Source: Methanothrix sp. (GTDB lineage Archaea > Halobacteriota > Methanosarcinia > Methanotrichales > Methanotrichaceae). Taken from it: a DNA stretch of 10,459 nucleotides. Where the stretch lies: the NCBI GenBank assembly GCA_028708055.1, contig JAQVZT010000075.1, forward strand, positions 1-10,459. Direction: 5' to 3'. Shown here one piece after another: positions 1 through 6,140 of this stretch. Every line of letters begins with the position of its first letter. Positions within the stretch are counted from its first letter, which is position 1. The notes beneath the pieces were generated by a model. That model was given only the letters and a program-made list of their open reading frames with translations. It had not been told where the DNA came from and did no database searches. The translations under genes and the position numbers were made by a program.

Positions 1-100
1 TAGCCTAATTCAAGCTGCCAAGGATAGCGCAAGAGGATTCCGATCTACCAGGAATTTCATTACTACTATTTATCTTAGGCTTGGAAAACTTCATTTCAAT
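1..100. other. Left-edge segment with no supported gene
   Basis: Downstream of the ATPase stop (reading leftward) all three minus-strand frames close quickly or give only short peptides. The longest is about 29 codons from an ATG just after the ATPase stop and resembles nothing I know. The missing C-terminal lobe of the ATPase is not encoded here in any minus frame. No T-rich terminator is visible. This could be the edge of an inserted element or simply downstream intergenic DNA. Confidence 0.4.
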
Positions 101-1567
101 CTACCCACATAGAACAGCGAAGAGCCTTTTTATTTTACTTTCAAGCAATCCCTTAATTTCTCTGAGTTCTTCAAATTCCTCAATTTGAAATTTGAGTCCA
201 CCTTGAAGGCGTCCTTCCTCGCTTATTCGATCTTCTATCTCTTTTAACAGGATTCTGGGCTCTTCGGAATCCACTTCTTTAAGTTTTTGTAATAACGATG
301 CTAATTCCGATTTGTATTGTATCAATCTAGAATCGATTCGATTAATTTCCTCTTCTATATTTATAAAATCTTTCCGATTTGTCGCTTTATTTTTCATTCT
401 CTCCAATCTGGTCTTTTGATGTTCATATTCCAAATTAGGCTCAGGTACTTCCGTCAGCAATTCTATTTCTTCAGATATCTTTTTGATTTCATACTCAAAT
501 TGTTCCAGTTTTTCCTTGTTTAATATCGTTCCACACGTCTTGCATTTTGATTCAGTGATTCCTTTTGATAACATTTCTGCTTTACCTAGCAATTTTTGTT
601 TTTTATTATATTTTTCGTAGCTGCTCTTCGCTTTTTCTTCAAGCTTTAAAATAACTATCTCCGAAATTGGAATCAGTAGCGTCTTGTAGAGGCCCGCAAC
701 TAGCTGACGAATATCTTTCAATTTTTCGTCTCTATTTTTTTCTTCGTTCTTTATTTTGAATTCAATCTCAAGCCGTTTCTCACCCATTTCCCTAACGTCT
801 TTTAATCGCGCCAATTCACTTTTTTTGGAGGAAATTTCCTCTTGAATAACGGCTAATTGCCCTTGAAGCGTGGCAATTAATTTGTTTTTTCCGTCAAAAG
901 TCTCAGCAATATCATTAAGCTCGCTTGATAATTCTTCATAGCTCTTTCCGCCACAATTCTTTATCGCTTGATTACGTTTCTTCTCAAATTTGCTTTTTAT
1001 AAAATTTAAATCATCAATCGCATTTCTAAAATACGGAACTCCGAGAATAAGCTCTATCGAATTTTTTAATAACTTTGATCGATTATTCTCTTCTAAAAGC
1101 TCTTCATAGTCACGAAGCATTTCTCCATCAAAGAAGTAAAATCTACTTATTTCATATGGCAATATGCGCTCGATTTCATTTTGAGGATCTTGAATAATTT
1201 CACCATCTCTTGTAAGTGTTAATATCATGCCCTCTTCATAACTCTTCTCTCGATGACTTTTCGCGGTCATTTGTCTAAATAGTATGCAGTTTTTTTCTTC
1301 ATGCGTGAAATAAATTGTGACACCTAGCTGGTATATACCGTCCTTGAGAGCGCTCTGATTTAGCAAAGAAGTTTCTCTAATCTGTTGTCTTTTTCTATCA
1401 TAGACTTTACCATAAAGAGCCCATAATATTGCTCTTTGCAGGGACGTCTTGCCTTGTCCGTTTCCGCCACGTATAATGTGAACGCCTTTGCATTTTTCAG
1501 AAAAATCAATTTCATGTTCGTGATAGAATGGTCCAAAATTGGTGATACTAATCTTTTCTATTAGCAC
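101..1567 (-). CDS. Rad50/DndD-like coiled-coil ATPase, apparently lacking its C-terminal lobe
   Basis: Third gene of the leftward cassette; 488 residues from a GTG start. I chose this GTG because the family N-terminus (an IxNFGPF-type strand) begins there, a GGGGAG ribosome site lies 5 bases upstream, and it overlaps the preceding stop by 7 bases. Residues 1-185 form the N-terminal nucleotide-binding lobe with Walker A GGNGQGKTS at 34-42 and a DndD-like FFDGEML at 145-151. Residues about 190-340 are charged coiled coil, CKTCG (C342, C345) is a zinc-hook-like turn, and a returning coil runs to the end. Such ATPases normally finish with an ABC signature and Walker B lobe of roughly 150 residues. 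None is present, so the protein alone should not form a complete ATP site. It is probably a DNA-end or DNA-structure sensor in a defence system (inference). It is either truncated or split by an insertion at the left edge. Confidence 0.8.
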   Translation of the reverse strand: MLIEKISITNFGPFYHEHEIDFSEKCKGVHIIRGGNGQGKTSLQRAILWALYGKVYDRKRQQIRETSLLNQSALKDGIYQLGVTIYFTHEEKNCILFRQMTAKSHREKSYEEGMILTLTRDGEIIQDPQNEIERILPYEISRFYFFDGEMLRDYEELLEENNRSKLLKNSIELILGVPYFRNAIDDLNFIKSKFEKKRNQAIKNCGGKSYEELSSELNDIAETFDGKNKLIATLQGQLAVIQEEISSKKSELARLKDVREMGEKRLEIEFKIKNEEKNRDEKLKDIRQLVAGLYKTLLIPISEIVILKLEEKAKSSYEKYNKKQKLLGKAEMLSKGITESKCKTCGTILNKEKLEQFEYEIKKISEEIELLTEVPEPNLEYEHQKTRLERMKNKATNRKDFINIEEEINRIDSRLIQYKSELASLLQKLKEVDSEEPRILLKEIEDRISEEGRLQGGLKFQIEEFEELREIKGLLESKIKRLFAVLCG

Positions 1568-1752
1568 TTCATCTCCCCCCCAAATCTCTGAAGAATAAGG
1601 TGCTCGATCTTTTCTTGGCAACTTAATCTGTCATCTTGTAAAGGATATGACATCTCGAACGCTAAAATGGCTCCAATTGTCTCTCCTAGATCCGGACGCC
1701 CAATATCATTGTTAATTTTTTTTAAAATCTTTAATAAATCTCCGTATTCCAT
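1561..1752 (-). CDS. Small helical protein between helicase and ATPase genes (unknown function)
   Basis: A 63-residue protein I do not recognise. I chose the ATG at 1752 because a perfect AGGAGG lies 6 bases upstream, and because starts further upstream would run into the helicase gene's last codons. Composition is mixed and suggests two or three helices: a charged N-terminal helix with repeated I/K (residues 4-14), a GRPDLGE turn (16-22), a hydrophobic IGAILAFEM stretch (23-31) and a final amphipathic segment. There is no signal peptide, membrane segment or cysteine motif. It begins 1 base after the helicase stop and overlaps the ATPase start by 7 bases, so it is translated with both. By position it resembles the small middle components of Lamassu/ABC-three-component systems that bridge an SMC-like ATPase and an effector. 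That is an inference from layout only. It is not obviously DndE. Confidence 0.75.
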   Translation of the reverse strand: MEYGDLLKILKKINNDIGRPDLGETIGAILAFEMSYPLQDDRLSCQEKIEHLILQRFGGEMKC

Positions 1753-1753
1753 G

Positions 1754-3913
1754 TTAATCCTCCTTTTCATCATATAGATTTAATCTAGCATCGGAACTTA
1801 TGTTAACACCAAAATCCACACATAACCTCCATAAACGATGTATTACTTCCTTATTTTCAGCTAGATTTGCAAATTCCCAAGCTCGGGCTAATTCACTTCT
1901 AACCATTGGCAATAATTTATCCGCCTCAAGGTTTGAGTTAGGTAGAACAATTGTATCTATTATCAAAGACTTATTTTTATCTTTAGCTTTTCGCAAGACT
2001 CTTCCTCTTCTCTGGATATATTCTCTAGGATTTGTGGATGACGCAAGGATTAATGCTCCATCTACAGCAGGAATATCAACACCCTCGTCAAGGCATCTAA
2101 TGCTTACAACTATACTTGGCTTATTCTGTAAATAGCTCAATGTTGAACTCCTGTCAACTTGACTCATTTTAGAATGGTATACCAAGACAGGTACATGTCT
2201 AATTTTTTCCCTCAATAAGTTAGCTATAGACGTCATTTGTCGCTCATCATCGCAATAAATTATCCAGCGGCCATGTGTTGGATATCTATTGGCAATAATG
2301 CGACAAGCACAATTTATCTTTTCTATAGAGTGTTTTTGAATACGAGCGCGCTTGATGAATAGATTCATCAGCTTGCTGTCTTTTATGGGTAGGATCTCTT
2401 TATTTCGCTTATTGGCTTGGTCGTATAGAATAGTTTTATGTATTTCTGAAGTAATCTTATTCCAACGATTTTGCTCATCTTCAGTTAAATGAACAATTTC
2501 GAAGTCGTAATCATACCGACTTAAGAACCGTCCGACTATAGAAACCTCTTTAATATCTCCTTCCGAGAGTTTCACTTTGCCACTCAATGGTAAACAATAG
2601 ACAGGATTTTCGCCAAATGCGACCTTAAGGGCATCATCTCCCTCTAGATCAAATAACCTTTCGGGAGTTGCTGATAGGCCTAATTTTTCTTTAAAATTTA
2701 ATTTTAAAATAGCACGATTAATTGGACTGCCTAAATGATGTGCTTCATCCGCAACTAAAACTGGATTCTCGGCCTGGCTAAAATATTCTTTAAAATCTTT
2801 AGTGGATGCCGTATTCATTGTTGACAATATTATCCTTGGTTGAACATAATCAGATACGAATAGTTTTTTGGCTGCGTTCGCCTTCCATTTATATCCACCT
2901 CCTGCAAGAAGAAGCGGCACATGAGGGTAAAATCTATTGATGGCTTCTTTCCATTGATCCAATAACACTTTACTTGGAACTAAAATTAAAATCGGCCTAC
3001 CTTCTTTGACCAACTGAGAAATCGCAAAAAGTGCAGTTATGGTTTTTCCCGTACCTGTAGCCATTGAAAGCATGCCGACTCTGCCTGCGGATTCCCAACA
3101 TTTAATAGCTTGATATTGATAGTAGTAGAGGGATATGCTTTTATCCTGATCTCTTTTATTTTTACTCAGAGCCTCATCTCTCATTCTAGCTCCAGATCGA
3201 CACTCTTCCAAATCATTGTATGAGCGAAATTTTGCAAGGACGTTGCGTTCGATATCATTTAATGGCCTTACTCTTGTATTTTTAGTTCCACCATTAAAGA
3301 GCCTATTAATATACGATGCTTTCCTTAAAGCCTTTGCCGATTCGAAGTCGCTCCCCCAACTACGATAAACATCAAATTCTTCGTCATTCCCCCAATCCTC
3401 TATTGAACTAATTGCTTGGCGAGTTTCATTTCCCGAACCAGAAAATACTACAATATTCCCGTATTGATCATAAAAAACACCTATCTTTCTATGGTAAATG
3501 CCGCCGGGCTTTATTGCTATATGCAAATCTAAAGAACCACTTTCAATAAGAAGGCTCAACATCTTTAGACAATCGAGTTCTTTGGGGTTTCTTGACATTT
3601 CTTCGAGCAGCTCTGCCAAATTAAAATCTACTTCTTGCGGAGATCTCTGACCCCTAAGATCATATCCTTCTCTGGCTGCTTCCTCATCCAGTTCCGGCAA
3701 ATCGGGCGAACAGACTATCCTAACTTTGCCTCCCGCAGCAATAAAATTTAATAAGTTTTCCCCTAGTTCTTTATATATATTAGCTCTAAAGTATCCTACA
3801 GCTCGATCATATCTATTGGATACACCCAAACATGGGCCATATAGATCATTTATAATGTCATCGTCTTCTGTGTTATATTCAGCCTTTAAATCCACGAGAC
3901 TAAGCCCAAACAT
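1754..3913 (-). CDS. SF2 DEAD/DEAH helicase with N-terminal phospholipase-D-like nuclease domain
   Basis: First gene of the leftward cassette; 719 residues. Residues about 10-200 carry a PLD/HKD-family nuclease fold: YDRAVGYF at 35-42, H141-x-K143, D149 and a GSGNE turn at 159-163, with only one HKD half visible. Residues about 260-650 are an SF2 (COG1061-like) helicase with a tyrosine-rich YYYQYQ segment before motif I, Walker A ATGTGKT (285-291), DEAH (389-392), SATP (414-417), a motif V-like RCLDEGVDIP (606-615) and motif VI QRRGRVLR (634-641). All catalytic motifs look intact. Such proteins are predicted to translocate on DNA with ATP and cut it, and related fusions recur in restriction and anti-phage loci. 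The ATG is followed directly by the conserved N-terminus; the nearest good ribosome site (AAGGAG) is 14 bases upstream, inside a hairpin, so a GTG at codon 7 is an alternative start. Base composition is clearly more AT-rich than the genes on the right. Confidence 0.9.
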   Translation of the reverse strand: MFGLSLVDLKAEYNTEDDDIINDLYGPCLGVSNRYDRAVGYFRANIYKELGENLLNFIAAGGKVRIVCSPDLPELDEEAAREGYDLRGQRSPQEVDFNLAELLEEMSRNPKELDCLKMLSLLIESGSLDLHIAIKPGGIYHRKIGVFYDQYGNIVVFSGSGNETRQAISSIEDWGNDEEFDVYRSWGSDFESAKALRKASYINRLFNGGTKNTRVRPLNDIERNVLAKFRSYNDLEECRSGARMRDEALSKNKRDQDKSISLYYYQYQAIKCWESAGRVGMLSMATGTGKTITALFAISQLVKEGRPILILVPSKVLLDQWKEAINRFYPHVPLLLAGGGYKWKANAAKKLFVSDYVQPRIILSTMNTASTKDFKEYFSQAENPVLVADEAHHLGSPINRAILKLNFKEKLGLSATPERLFDLEGDDALKVAFGENPVYCLPLSGKVKLSEGDIKEVSIVGRFLSRYDYDFEIVHLTEDEQNRWNKITSEIHKTILYDQANKRNKEILPIKDSKLMNLFIKRARIQKHSIEKINCACRIIANRYPTHGRWIIYCDDERQMTSIANLLREKIRHVPVLVYHSKMSQVDRSSTLSYLQNKPSIVVSIRCLDEGVDIPAVDGALILASSTNPREYIQRRGRVLRKAKDKNKSLIIDTIVLPNSNLEADKLLPMVRSELARAWEFANLAENKEVIHRLWRLCVDFGVNISSDARLNLYDEKED
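1759..1764 (-). promoter_or_regulatory. Perfect Shine-Dalgarno site inside the helicase gene's 3' end
   Basis: AGGAGG on the minus strand is formed by the last codons of the helicase gene and lies 6 bases before the ATG of the 63-residue gene. It decides that start and implies translational coupling. Confidence 0.8.
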
Positions 3914-3923
3914 TTGGTACTAC

Positions 3924-3939
3924 ACAACTCCTTAGTTGT
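3924..3939 (-). promoter_or_regulatory. Hairpin enclosing the helicase ribosome-binding site
   Basis: On the minus strand ACAACT-AAGG-AGTTGT is a perfect 6-bp inverted repeat with a 4-base loop. The AAGGAG core that would serve the helicase gene lies in the loop and the first bases of the 3' arm. A flanking TA pair can extend the stem across a bulge. The structure could limit helicase translation; that role is inferred. Confidence 0.4.
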
Positions 3940-3990
3940 ATCGATAATGATGTATTATGACTCTCTACTCAGATTCTGATTAAGAAAACT

Positions 3991-4000
3991 AATTTAAAAA
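3991..4000 (-). promoter_or_regulatory. Candidate TATA box for the leftward cassette
   Basis: The minus strand reads TTTTTAAATT here, close to the archaeal TTTAWATA-type box, in an AT-rich stretch about 80 bases before the helicase ATG. Transcription would start near 3965-3970, giving a leader of about 50 bases that contains the hairpin at 3924-3939. It is based on motif resemblance only. Confidence 0.35.
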
Positions 4001-4092
4001 ACTGACGGTGGATCAAATTTAGTTTCATTATCAATCGCTTCTGGATTTGGCGGATAAATTTTTAGATATTCTTATTTATCAAGAAAGAATGC

Positions 4093-4931
4093 TTAACGAC
4101 CCATAGCTTCCATCAATAAATAAATGGGTGGGTGAACCTGCTGGAAATCCGCTCTACTTGTACTCTCCACCTCTGCCCGTTCATCCTCACCTGGAGGCTA
4201 TAATATCACCCATCCATAAATCATGACCGAGCTCTGGTCTAAGGGGTTTATGGCCAGCTGCTCAAGTAGTTTATCATTGCAGAATGCAAACGATCGAAGC
4301 CTCTTCGTCATCTCGTACATATGCGCTAAATCCATCTCTATATCCATCCCCGGCTCAACCGATATACATGATGTCGATAAGCTGTAGCGCCGAGAAAGTT
4401 ATCCCCAGCAGCGCCTGCAGGACGTGCGTCTCCTTGGGATCGTTGATGTCCAGCCCGTACTGCCAGAGCATCCCGATCTCGAAGGTGATCTCCCGGACCT
4501 CCTCCAGCGACTTCCCGCAAGAGAGCCGCCGTGCCCAGCCGGACAGAAGACCGCCATCCATCCTCGCTCCCCTTGGCCTTGAGCTCGCAGGCCGCCATCT
4601 CGCGCAGCCCACTCCTGGCCAGGCCACGCGGGTCCTCGGGTGCCTCCATCTCCTGCACCGCCGGGAAATGCTTCTGGGCCGGCACGATGTCGCCGGCAAA
4701 GCGGCGAAGGCGAGGCCGTTCACGGGTCTGCGGATCCTGGGGATCGCACTCGTTGGAGCGGCGCAGGTAGTCGAGAGCCCGCAGGCTGCCGCTCTCCTGG
4801 CCGAAGAGGGCGCCCAAATTCATGCAGGGCTACGGGACTCATGAGATCCGCGGAGGGGCGATCTGCAGGCAGCGCTGCAAGGACTCTCGTCCCTGATCGA
4901 GCTGGCCGAGGTCCACATAGCAGAGGCCTTG
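4093..4931 (-). pseudogene. Decayed TPR-repeat protein gene
   Basis: Several minus-strand reading frames carry successive pieces of one tetratricopeptide-repeat protein. From 4931 a clear TPR reads YVDLGQLDQGRESLQRCL. In the same frame, past stops at 4839-4841 and 4830-4832, comes another TPR (MNLGALFGQESGSLRALDYL, starting at 4823) and a degraded third. The frame then shifts near 4560, giving KSLEEVREITFEIGMLWQYG (from about 4513) up to a stop near 4355. It shifts again to a frame with MDIEMDLAHMYEMTKRLRSF that meets TAG at 4198-4200. The same frame then stays open for 34 more codons to TAA at 4093-4095, so the original end is uncertain. No single open frame covers the protein. The family, which is cytosolic and mediates protein-protein contacts, is one I associate with Methanothrix. 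GC is high on the right part and falls toward the AT-rich cassette. Confidence 0.75.
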
Positions 4932-4979
4932 TTAATTGAGGAGATCGGCATTTTTCGGTATTTTGGACTTCAAAAGCCC

Positions 4980-4988
4980 TAAATATTA
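4980..4988 (+). promoter_or_regulatory. Candidate TATA box for the MNT nucleotidyltransferase gene
   Basis: TAAATATTA lies about 34 bases upstream of the ATG at 5018, preceded by an A-rich CAAAAG that could serve as a BRE. Initiation near 5008 would leave only about a 10-base leader. The 4932-5017 interval holds nothing else that I can name. Confidence 0.5.
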
Positions 4989-5017
4989 AGATAGAGAAAC
5001 CATTCTCAAGTGGATTT

Positions 5018-5326
5018 ATGAGAAGATCTGAGGTCCTTCAAACACTAACTGCACATAGGAACGAGTTGGCCGCTTTCGGGATTAAGTCGCTGGCCATCTT
5101 TGGGTCAGTAGCCAGAGATGAGGCACGACCTGATAGCGATATAGACATCCTGGTGGAGTTCCTGGGGCCTGCGACCTTCAATGGGTACATGGATCTGTTG
5201 TTCTTCCTGGAAGATTTGCTGCAGCGCCCGGTAGATTTGGTGACCCGTAAATCTATTCGTCCCGGGATCAAAGCACAGGTAGATAGCGAGGCCCAATATG
5301 TCGAGGGACTATCTGCTCTATCTTGA
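5018..5326 (+). CDS. MNT-type nucleotidyltransferase (MntA-like antitoxin)
   Basis: A 102-residue minimal nucleotidyltransferase. The signature is complete: GS at 29-30, R33, then DSDIDILVEF with the metal-binding pair D41 and D43, followed by a helical region and the VDLVTRKSI strand (residues about 72-80). Length and layout match the minimal MNT family (COG1669-like). Characterised members act as antitoxins that add AMP to a tyrosine of a partner HEPN ribonuclease. The partner gene normally overlaps the 3' end, and here an ATG at 5298 begins a HEPN-like frame that breaks off after 35 codons, so this antitoxin seems to be an orphan. The start is supported by a TATA-like element 34 bases upstream and by the typical N-terminal helix; there is no strong ribosome site, in keeping with a very short leader. 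A free-standing nucleotidyltransferase with another target is possible. Confidence 0.88.
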   Translation: MRRSEVLQTLTAHRNELAAFGIKSLAIFGSVARDEARPDSDIDILVEFLGPATFNGYMDLLFFLEDLLQRPVDLVTRKSIRPGIKAQVDSEAQYVEGLSALS

Positions 5327-5405
5327 AGACATGCAGATATCGTGTAAGAAGCTGCTACGCTATGCAGAAGGCTCGGCTTTAGCCCGCTTCCTTCCAGGTA
5401 ATTGA
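5298..5405 (+). pseudogene. Truncated HEPN (DUF86-type) toxin gene
   Basis: The ATG at 5298 overlaps the MNT gene's end, as is usual for MNT/HEPN pairs. It reads MSRDYLLYLEDM then a helix ending KKLLRYAEG, which matches the first helix of DUF86/HEPN proteins. A TGA at 5403-5405 ends it at 35 residues, against about 110-140 for an intact member. The frame continues after the stop to TAA at 5478-5480 with only faintly HEPN-like sequence. The Rx4-6H ribonuclease motif is absent from all of it. The product should not be an active toxin. Confidence 0.65.
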
Positions 5406-5474
5406 CAGGCCGATGAACAGTCCGCTCTGCAGGAATGCATGGTCCATTTCAGCAGTCTATTTGCGGGAAGTTAC

Positions 5475-5483
5475 TTATAAATT
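5475..5483 (+). promoter_or_regulatory. Candidate TATA box for the DJ-1/PfpI-family gene
   Basis: TTATAAATT is centred about 24 bases before the ATG at 5502. With the usual archaeal spacing, transcription would begin at or next to the start codon, so the mRNA may be leaderless. No Shine-Dalgarno site is seen before this ATG, which agrees. Confidence 0.5.
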
Positions 5484-5501
5484 GATTTCAGTTCCAGCCA
5501 T

Positions 5502-6140
5502 ATGAATTTCGGCTTTCTCGTCTTTCCGGGGCTGGAAGAGCTGGATCTGGTCGGCCCCTGGGAGATGATATCCTTTTGGAGTAGGAACGCAGATGGGCCA
5601 GAGAGATGCCTCATGGTCGGGCAGAGCCTTGATCCCGTAATCTGCGACAAGGGCATGTCCATCAATCCCCATGCCTCCTTCTCGAACTGCCCTCCCCTCG
5701 ATTTTCTCCTCGTTCCCGGTGGACAGGGCACTCGCCGGGAGGTGGACAATCCAGAGCTGGTCAAATTCGTGTCCGGACAGGCGGAACACTGCCAGGCAGT
5801 TCTCTCCGTCTGCACCGGCTCATTCATCCTCCACCGGGCAGGGCTGCTGGCCAACAGGAGGGCAACCACCCACTGGGCCTCCCTCGACCGGCTGAGGCAG
5901 CTAGAGGACGTGACCGTTGTAGAGGAAAGGGTGGTGCATGACGGAAAGGTCTGGACATCTGCGGGCGTCTCCGCCGGAATCGACATGGCCCTGGCCTTCA
6001 TCGAGCACACCGCCGGGGAAAAGGCAGCAGGAAGAGTTCAGCTGGGGGCGGAGTACTATCCTTCCAGCAAATCCTACGGTATGATGCACCAGCACGCCCT
6101 GGCACCGGCGTATATAAAAAAAGGCGGAAATAAGAGCTAA
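5502..6140 (+). CDS. DJ-1/PfpI-family protein, isonitrile-hydratase-like
   Basis: A 212-residue class I glutamine-amidotransferase-like fold of the DJ-1/PfpI superfamily. Near the N-terminus FPGLEELDLVGPWE (8-21) provides D15 in the DxxGP motif. VPGGQGT (71-77) is the loop before the nucleophile. SVCTGSFILHRAGLLANRRA (102-121) carries the nucleophile C104 followed by T105, then TTHW, and TSAGVSAGIDMALAFIE forms the late conserved loop. This C-T pair with DxxGP is the pattern of isocyanide hydratase and related hydrolases, distinct from the protease-like PfpI. The true substrate is unknown, and stress-protective or transcription-factor-derived relatives also exist. It is a cytosolic protein with no signal peptide and no C-terminal AraC DNA-binding domain. 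Its TAA interlocks with the stop of the convergent DUF2284 gene over 4 bases. A TATA-like element sits immediately upstream. Confidence 0.88.
   Translation: MNFGFLVFPGLEELDLVGPWEMISFWSRNADGPERCLMVGQSLDPVICDKGMSINPHASFSNCPPLDFLLVPGGQGTRREVDNPELVKFVSGQAEHCQAVLSVCTGSFILHRAGLLANRRATTHWASLDRLRQLEDVTVVEERVVHDGKVWTSAGVSAGIDMALAFIEHTAGEKAAGRVQLGAEYYPSSKSYGMMHQHALAPAYIKKGGNKS

Noticed and set aside
90..130. Group II intron or IS boundary at the ATPase truncation
   Set aside because: The minus strand reads GTGGGTAG near the stop, only loosely like an intron 5' end, and no terminal inverted repeat can be confirmed without the sequence to the left.
1568..1621. An 18-residue N-terminal extension of the ATPase
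   Set aside because: It overlaps the small gene extensively and is not family-like. The GTG at 1567 has the proper ribosome site and conserved N-terminus.
101..1752. Assignment of the cassette as a Dnd (phosphorothioation) system
   Set aside because: Only the ATPase resembles DndD. No DndC, DndE, DndB or cysteine desulfurase is visible, and the small protein does not look like DndE. Genes left of the window could change this.
1561..1773. Upstream ATG codons (1773, 1770) as starts of the small protein
   Set aside because: They lie inside the helicase gene's 3' end in another frame, and the AGGAGG site falls after them at the correct distance from the ATG at 1752.
4284..4939. Long GC-rich open frames on the plus strand opposite the TPR remnant
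   Set aside because: They are shadows. The recognisable protein similarity (TPR motifs) lies on the minus strand, and the plus-strand products are low-complexity Arg/Pro/Ser-rich with no motif.
4093..5500. CRISPR array or tRNA-flanked attachment site at the composition boundary
   Set aside because: No regularly spaced repeats and no tRNA-like cloverleaf or tRNA 3' end was found on either strand.
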